Assembly (NCBI GenBank): GCA_009705865.1
Contig: WLSJ01000066.1
Coordinates: 1-9,645, forward strand
Length of the DNA: 9,645 nt
Source of the DNA: Actinomycetota bacterium
Lineage (GTDB): Bacteria; Actinomycetota; Acidimicrobiia; Acidimicrobiales; Ilumatobacteraceae
Direction: 5' to 3'
Part shown: piece after piece, positions 6,297 to 9,645 of the stretch
Layout: the number at the start of each line of letters is the position of its first letter
How positions within the stretch are numbered: position 1 is the stretch's first letter
Made by a program: the position numbers and the translations under genes
Notes under the pieces: model-generated
What the model saw: the letters and a program-made list of their open reading frames with translations, nothing else
Database searches by the model: none
What the model was told of the DNA's origin: nothing

Positions 6297-7025
6297 ATGA
6301 CGGCACAAGATTTTGCACTGCTTCTCCCGCCTTCTGAAGGAAAAGCCGAGAACGGAGACCCATCACGCCCGTGGGCCCCTAAGTCGGGGGCATTTGGCGC
6401 CGCGCTCGAGGCTTCGCGTGCACAAGTAGTTGTGCAATTGCGAAAAGAAAAAGGCGGCACACAAAAACTTCTTGGTGTTGGTGGGGCTCACCTAACACGT
6501 GCGCAATCCTCAAACATGAAAATTATTGGAGCACCTTGTCTTCCTGCATGGCAGAGATACACCGGCGTCGTGTGGGACCACCTGGATCTTGCATCACTCA
6601 CCGCAACAGAACGCAATGCGTTTGTTAAGCGCATCATTGTTCCGTCTGGGTTGCTCGGCCTTGTACGTGCGGACGATTCGCTCCCCGATTACCGGTTGAA
6701 GATGGGGGCCCGACTTGCTCCGTTTGGCACGATGTCAAAGTGGTGGCGAGATGAGATTACCGATGCACTCGTTGCAGTCGTGAAAAAGAAGGTTGTAGTT
6801 GATTTGTTGCCGAACGAACATCGCGCCGCCATCAATTGGGACCTCCTCGACAACGTTGTCCGCGTTGATCTTGTATCGCATTCAGGTGCTGTCGTAGGGG
6901 GGCACAATGCCAAGGCAGCAAAGGGATTACTGGCCCGTCATCTTCTGGTATCACAGAATGCAGACCTGCGACGTACCGTTGCCTCGTTCACACATCCCGA
7001 GTATTCAGCCAAGGTAACAACATGA
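6297..7025 (+). CDS. yaaA: YaaA family (UPF0246) peroxide-stress protein
   Basis: This 242-residue protein belongs to the YaaA/UPF0246 family. The E. coli member lowers intracellular free iron and DNA damage during hydrogen peroxide stress and binds DNA; the biochemical mechanism in actinobacteria is not established. Visible family features are the N-terminal LLLPPSEGK (8-16), PAWQRYTGVVWDHLD (83-97), SGLLGLVRADDSLPDYRLKMGARL (117-140, containing the characteristic YRLxMGxRL), KWWRDEI (148-154) and DLLPNEH (169-175). The ATG at 6297 places LLLPPSEGK at the usual distance from the N-terminus; no Shine-Dalgarno is seen. The gene diverges from the ferredoxin/P450 operon, 38 bases away, and its stop overlaps the SDR start as ATGA, so it is the first gene of a two-gene unit. 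Family assignment is confident; role in oxidative stress is transferred from E. coli. Confidence 0.9.
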   Translation: MTAQDFALLLPPSEGKAENGDPSRPWAPKSGAFGAALEASRAQVVVQLRKEKGGTQKLLGVGGAHLTRAQSSNMKIIGAPCLPAWQRYTGVVWDHLDLASLTATERNAFVKRIIVPSGLLGLVRADDSLPDYRLKMGARLAPFGTMSKWWRDEITDALVAVVKKKVVVDLLPNEHRAAINWDLLDNVVRVDLVSHSGAVVGGHNAKAAKGLLARHLLVSQNADLRRTVASFTHPEYSAKVTT

Positions 7026-7795
7026 CATCAGATATTTTCTCACTCGAAGGCAAGACAGCAATCATTACTGGCGGTAGTCGCGGACTTGGTCGCGAAATGG
7101 CGCTTGCATTTGCTACACACGGCGCAGACATTGTTGTGGCCAGTCGCAAAGTGGAAAATTGTGAAACTGTCGCAAATGAAGTTCGAGCACTTGGTCGTCG
7201 GGCACTTGCTATCGGTTACCACGCTGCATCGTGGTCAGATGCAGACCGTTTAGCTAATACTGCTATTGCAGAGTTTGGCCACATAGACATTCTTGTAAAC
7301 AACGCAGGCATGTCTCCTCTGTATTCATCACTGGTTGAAATCACAGAAGACTTATACGACAAAGTTCTCGGGGTGAACTTGAAGGGACCATTTCGGTTGT
7401 CAGCATTAATTGGGTCACACATGTGCGCGCGGTCTGCAGATGGCACAGTGCGCGGTGGCTCCATTATTAACGTGTCATCTATCGCCAGCACTCGACCAAC
7501 TCCGAACGAAGTGGTGTACGGGGCAGCAAAAGCTGCGGTCAACAACCTCACGGTTGGTTTAGCAGCAACCTACGCACCACATGTGCGCGTGAACTGCATT
7601 GTTCCCGGACCATTTCTTACAGATATTTCAAAAGCGTGGGACTTAGACAGGTTCGCTCAAATTGCCAAGGCAAACTTCATGCTGGAGCGCGGTGGACAAC
7701 CACATGAAATTGTGGGGGCCGCTTTGTACTTAGCTAGTAATGCAAGTAGCTACACAACAGGAACACTGCTGCCGGTTGACGGCGGACCGCGCTAA
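7022..7795 (+). CDS. Short-chain dehydrogenase/reductase (classical SDR)
   Basis: This 257-residue NAD(P)-dependent oxidoreductase has a complete classical SDR set: the Rossmann glycine motif TGGSRGLG (16-23), NNAG (93-96), catalytic N119, S152/S153, Y166 and K170 (YGAAK), the VPGP turn (194-197) and the C-terminal DGG (253-255). R42 after the second beta strand (VASRK, 39-43) suggests preference for NADP(H). HA at 67-68 replaces the usual DV after the third strand, seen in a subgroup of SDRs related to DHRS4. The substrate is unknown; a secondary alcohol/ketone or 3-oxoacyl compound is typical. ATG at 7022 overlaps the yaaA stop by four bases, and AAGG at 7011-7014 lies seven bases upstream, so translation is probably coupled. 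Its TAA stop directly abuts the stop of the convergent hydrolase gene. Confidence 0.95.
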   Translation: MTSDIFSLEGKTAIITGGSRGLGREMALAFATHGADIVVASRKVENCETVANEVRALGRRALAIGYHAASWSDADRLANTAIAEFGHIDILVNNAGMSPLYSSLVEITEDLYDKVLGVNLKGPFRLSALIGSHMCARSADGTVRGGSIINVSSIASTRPTPNEVVYGAAKAAVNNLTVGLAATYAPHVRVNCIVPGPFLTDISKAWDLDRFAQIAKANFMLERGGQPHEIVGAALYLASNASSYTTGTLLPVDGGPR

Positions 7796-8536
7796 CTACT
7801 TCAGTTTTTCTGTAAAGAATGCAAGCACTCGCTGCACGCTTGCTTCATCACGTTGCTCAGTGAGCACGCTGTGATCTTTGGGCGATTGCGACGGGATTTC
7901 AATCGCGATGAACGCATCACCAAGCAACTTCTTTAATGTGCCAAATCGATCGCCCACTAACTTGTCTTGCGTGAACCGCAAACCAAGTACCTGACACCCA
8001 TCTGCAGCGCGCTGAGCAATGACTGCCTCATCGTCAAGCGACAAGTTCAGATCAGCCCCGCGAGCTTTACCCACAACAAATGGCAGCGACGGTTGAGAAA
8101 GGACTGGAGCAATCATGATGTCGTCGACCATCATTCCAAGCGCAAACCCACCCGAGAAACACATTCCGATTGCACCCACGCCTTTGCCACCGATTTCTTT
8201 GTGCAGAGAACCCGCAAGAGCTCGCAGCCAAGAAATAATTGGTGATGTCTTCTGCAATGCCAACGTGGTGAATTCTTTTGCCACACAAATCTTCAACATT
8301 GATGATGCGATGTACTTACCGCTGACTGCTTGCCCAGGTGTTCCCACCAGATCAGGCATGACAACAGTAAAACCAGCATTAACTACATCGTTTGCAAAAC
8401 GTTCCACTGCCGGAGTGATGCCAGGAATCTCGTGGACAACAATGACAACTGGTCCAGTTCCCTTCCGATAAGTATCTCGCGTTAATGAAGCAGAAGAGAA
8501 CGAACTCTTTTTCCAACCTTCCAGCACATTCGACAT
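7796..8536 (-). CDS. Dienelactone-hydrolase family alpha/beta hydrolase
   Basis: This 246-residue cytoplasmic hydrolase resembles carboxymethylenebutenolidase (dienelactone hydrolase), which opens the lactone ring of dienelactones in chlorocatechol breakdown. The cysteine triad is visible: nucleophile C126 in GMCFSGG (124-130), D191 (FTQDKLV) and H222 (KDHSVLT), plus E36 in HEIPGIT (35-41), the residue that activates the cysteine in Pseudomonas DLH. The oxyanion/first-strand region VVIVVHE and the GFTVVMPDLVG block (55-65) also fit. No catechol or maleylacetate genes are nearby, so the true substrate is unknown; many actinobacterial members are uncharacterised esterase- or lactonase-like enzymes. 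ATG at 8536 is preceded by a strong Shine-Dalgarno and begins 4 bases after the phosphotransferase stop, indicating an operon with it. Confidence 0.9.
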   Translation of the reverse strand: MSNVLEGWKKSSFSSASLTRDTYRKGTGPVVIVVHEIPGITPAVERFANDVVNAGFTVVMPDLVGTPGQAVSGKYIASSMLKICVAKEFTTLALQKTSPIISWLRALAGSLHKEIGGKGVGAIGMCFSGGFALGMMVDDIMIAPVLSQPSLPFVVGKARGADLNLSLDDEAVIAQRAADGCQVLGLRFTQDKLVGDRFGTLKKLLGDAFIAIEIPSQSPKDHSVLTEQRDEASVQRVLAFFTEKLK

Positions 8537-8540
8537 TGAA

Positions 8541-9557
8541 CTAATTCCCCTCTAACCATGCAAGCGCAGACTCAGCCAAGTTTTCTGTTCCTAATTTCAT
8601 AGGAGCAAGATCAATATTTTGGTCCCCCATAGCACCGTGTAAATAGCGTGCATACACACCTTCAGAAATAACTGCTAAACGAAAACTAGAGAACGCTCTG
8701 TAATAGCCAATGTTCGAAACGTCGCGACCGGTGCGTTTCGCATACCGTTCAACGAGATGTTCATACGTGGGATATCCGGCATGACCAGACGGATCGTTTG
8801 CACGTTTGTTGGGCATTCCTGGGTTCGTCCAGTACACACCGATGTATCCGAGATCAGCCAACGGGTCGCCCAGTGTGCAGAGTTCCCAGTCAAGGACACC
8901 AGCGATACGCCCGATGGAAGTATCAACAAGACAATTACCGAAACGGAAATCTCCGTGAGCAATACATACATCTTTTTGAATCGGGATATTGGCGGCAAGT
9001 AGCCGCGCCACTTCTTCAACCGCAGGCAATTCGCGAGTCTTTGAGTTCTCCCATTGCGTACTCCAGCGTTTTACCTGACGCTCGACGTATCCATCGCGCT
9101 TTGCAAGGTCACCCAAGCCGACTTCATCAATATCAACTGAGTGCAAATCAGCGAGCACATCAATGAGATGTTCAGATGCAGTAGTTCGCAGATGCTCAGG
9201 AAGTAGTTCGCCCTTTTCAGGGCTATCAAGAACTATGCCAGCAACATATGACATCACATAGAACGGAGCTCCATTCACTGAGTCATCAATGCAGACCCCT
9301 AATGTCTGCGGCACTGGCACATTTGTTTTGCCAACTGCTGAAATAATGCGATGCTCGCGCGCCATGTCATGAGCAGTCGCAAGTACATGACCGAGTGGCG
9401 GACGACGAAGCACCATCTGCATTCCGCGCGAATCAGACACATGGAAGGTCAAATTGCTACGACCACCGGCAATCAAACTGTAGGTGTACGGGCCTTGTGC
9501 GCCTTCAATATTTGCGTTCAGCCACGCTTCTACTTTTGCTTCATCGATCCCCTGCAT
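8541..9557 (-). CDS. Aminoglycoside-phosphotransferase-fold kinase, ACAD10/11 N-domain type
   Basis: This 338-residue protein has the APH/choline-kinase fold. The glycine-rich loop region is AGGRSNLTFHV (30-40), followed by the ATP-lysine-equivalent strand MVLRRPP (48-54; the usual lysine appears as R51/R52). The Brenner catalytic motif is HGDFRFGN (201-208, D203 and N208) and the Mg-binding motif LDWELCTLGDPLADLG (222-237, D223). This pattern is that of the kinase domain of ACAD10/ACAD11, where a 4-hydroxyacyl-CoA is phosphorylated before an acyl-CoA dehydrogenase eliminates phosphate. Stand-alone copies are common in actinobacteria next to acyl-CoA dehydrogenases, but none is visible here. 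A role in hydroxyacyl-CoA catabolism is therefore plausible but unproven, and antibiotic resistance is not implied. ATG at 9557 has no Shine-Dalgarno. It is followed by the hydrolase gene after 4 bases. Confidence 0.9.
   Translation of the reverse strand: MQGIDEAKVEAWLNANIEGAQGPYTYSLIAGGRSNLTFHVSDSRGMQMVLRRPPLGHVLATAHDMAREHRIISAVGKTNVPVPQTLGVCIDDSVNGAPFYVMSYVAGIVLDSPEKGELLPEHLRTTASEHLIDVLADLHSVDIDEVGLGDLAKRDGYVERQVKRWSTQWENSKTRELPAVEEVARLLAANIPIQKDVCIAHGDFRFGNCLVDTSIGRIAGVLDWELCTLGDPLADLGYIGVYWTNPGMPNKRANDPSGHAGYPTYEHLVERYAKRTGRDVSNIGYYRAFSSFRLAVISEGVYARYLHGAMGDQNIDLAPMKLGTENLAESALAWLEGN
8545..8552 (-). promoter_or_regulatory. Shine-Dalgarno sequence of the hydrolase gene
   Basis: GAGGGGAA on the minus strand is eight bases before the ATG at 8536 and lies within the last codons of the phosphotransferase gene. 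It is the strongest SD in the window and fixes the hydrolase start. Confidence 0.8.
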
Positions 9558-9565
9558 GGAGATTT

Positions 9566-9571
9566 ACCGTA
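9566..9571 (-). promoter_or_regulatory. Candidate -10 element of the kinase/hydrolase operon (leaderless)
   Basis: TACGGT on the minus strand fits TANNNT and ends eight bases before the kinase ATG. No Shine-Dalgarno is present in the 21 bases after the preceding gene. The hexamer lies in that gap, so the kinase could be transcribed independently of the gene upstream. Prediction from spacing only. Confidence 0.35.
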
Positions 9572-9578
9572 GTACCTA

Positions 9579-9645
9579 TTATCTCGGTCGAACGACGCCA
9601 ACAACTTTGTACCAGCGAATTGGGCCGATTTTGACTACGTCACCA
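9579..9645 (-). CDS. C-terminal end of an unidentified protein (partial)
   Basis: An open frame enters from the right edge and ends at TAA (9581-9579), giving 21 residues: GDVVKIGPIRWYKVVGVVRP plus a final R. Direction matches the kinase and hydrolase genes, and the next start follows 21 bases later, which is the spacing expected for a real neighbour in this dense region. The valine/glycine-rich ending looks like a terminal beta strand of a small barrel domain, but it is too short to name. It could be a chance open frame, since only 67 bases are visible. Confidence 0.5.
   Translation of the reverse strand, partial: GDVVKIGPIRWYKVVGVVRPR

Noticed and set aside
6259..6366. N-terminal extension of the ferredoxin reading frame
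   Set aside because: The upstream residues carry no ferredoxin features, would overlap the YaaA coding region on the opposite strand, and the internal ATG at 6258 gives the normal family N-terminus with a plausible -10 element before it.
7780..7812. GC-rich palindrome GCGGACCGC followed by a T run, as a terminator of the SDR gene
   Set aside because: The palindrome leaves a one-base loop, and the T run (7805-7809) is not adjacent to a usable stem; it lies in hydrolase coding sequence.
8541..9557. Aminoglycoside resistance gene
   Set aside because: The kinase motifs match the ACAD10/11-like phosphotransferase group widespread in actinobacterial metabolism; nothing indicates drug resistance or mobility.
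1..9645. Mobile element, phage, toxin-antitoxin, defence or CRISPR content
   Set aside because: No transposase, integrase, repeat array, tRNA-adjacent junction or toxin-like small gene pair was found; every long stretch is explained by metabolic or housekeeping genes.

Overview
The window reads as a stretch of compact actinobacterial chromosome with moderate G+C. The gene set (split B12-dependent mutase subunit beside sucC, a ferredoxin/P450 pair, an SDR, a dienelactone-hydrolase-like protein, an ACAD10/11-type phosphotransferase and a PcrA with a C-terminal Tudor-like domain) fits an Acidimicrobiia-like or other aquatic/soil actinobacterium. That placement is inference from gene content and not a phylogenetic result. 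No mobile element, CRISPR array, tRNA, rRNA or long non-coding stretch is visible. With the starts chosen here, only about 215 of 9645 bases lie between genes.

Layout, left to right. Positions 1-1483 (minus) hold a GTG-started cobalamin-binding mutase subunit followed after 3 bases by sucC, which runs off the left edge. Together they point to methylmalonyl-CoA/succinyl-CoA interconversion next to the TCA cycle. Positions 1541-2044 (plus) hold an unrecognised membrane-anchored protein whose outer domain resembles a Rieske-type fold without the histidine ligands. It converges, stop against stop with no spacer, on a minus-strand series: ferredoxin (6258-6064), cytochrome P450 (6061-4829), PcrA helicase (4780-2516) and a short flavodoxin-like protein (2473-2045). 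The ferredoxin and P450 are 2 bases apart and are almost certainly co-transcribed.

Diverging from the ferredoxin over only 38 bases is a plus-strand pair, a YaaA-family protein (6297-7025) and a short-chain dehydrogenase (7022-7795), overlapping by ATGA. This pair again converges with zero spacer on a minus-strand pair: an aminoglycoside-phosphotransferase-fold kinase (9557-8541) and a dienelactone-hydrolase-like protein (8536-7796). The last 67 bases carry the C-terminal end of another minus-strand gene.

Two genome-scale features stand out. First, both convergent gene pairs have stop codons that touch exactly, leaving no intergenic terminator. Second, several genes that begin a transcription unit lack a Shine-Dalgarno sequence but carry a TANNNT hexamer 7-9 bases before the start codon, as expected for leaderless actinobacterial transcripts, whereas genes inside operons have clear Shine-Dalgarno sequences. 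I see no obviously new multi-gene system. The best candidates for something undescribed are the degenerate Rieske-like protein and the yaaA-SDR pairing opposite the P450 operon.
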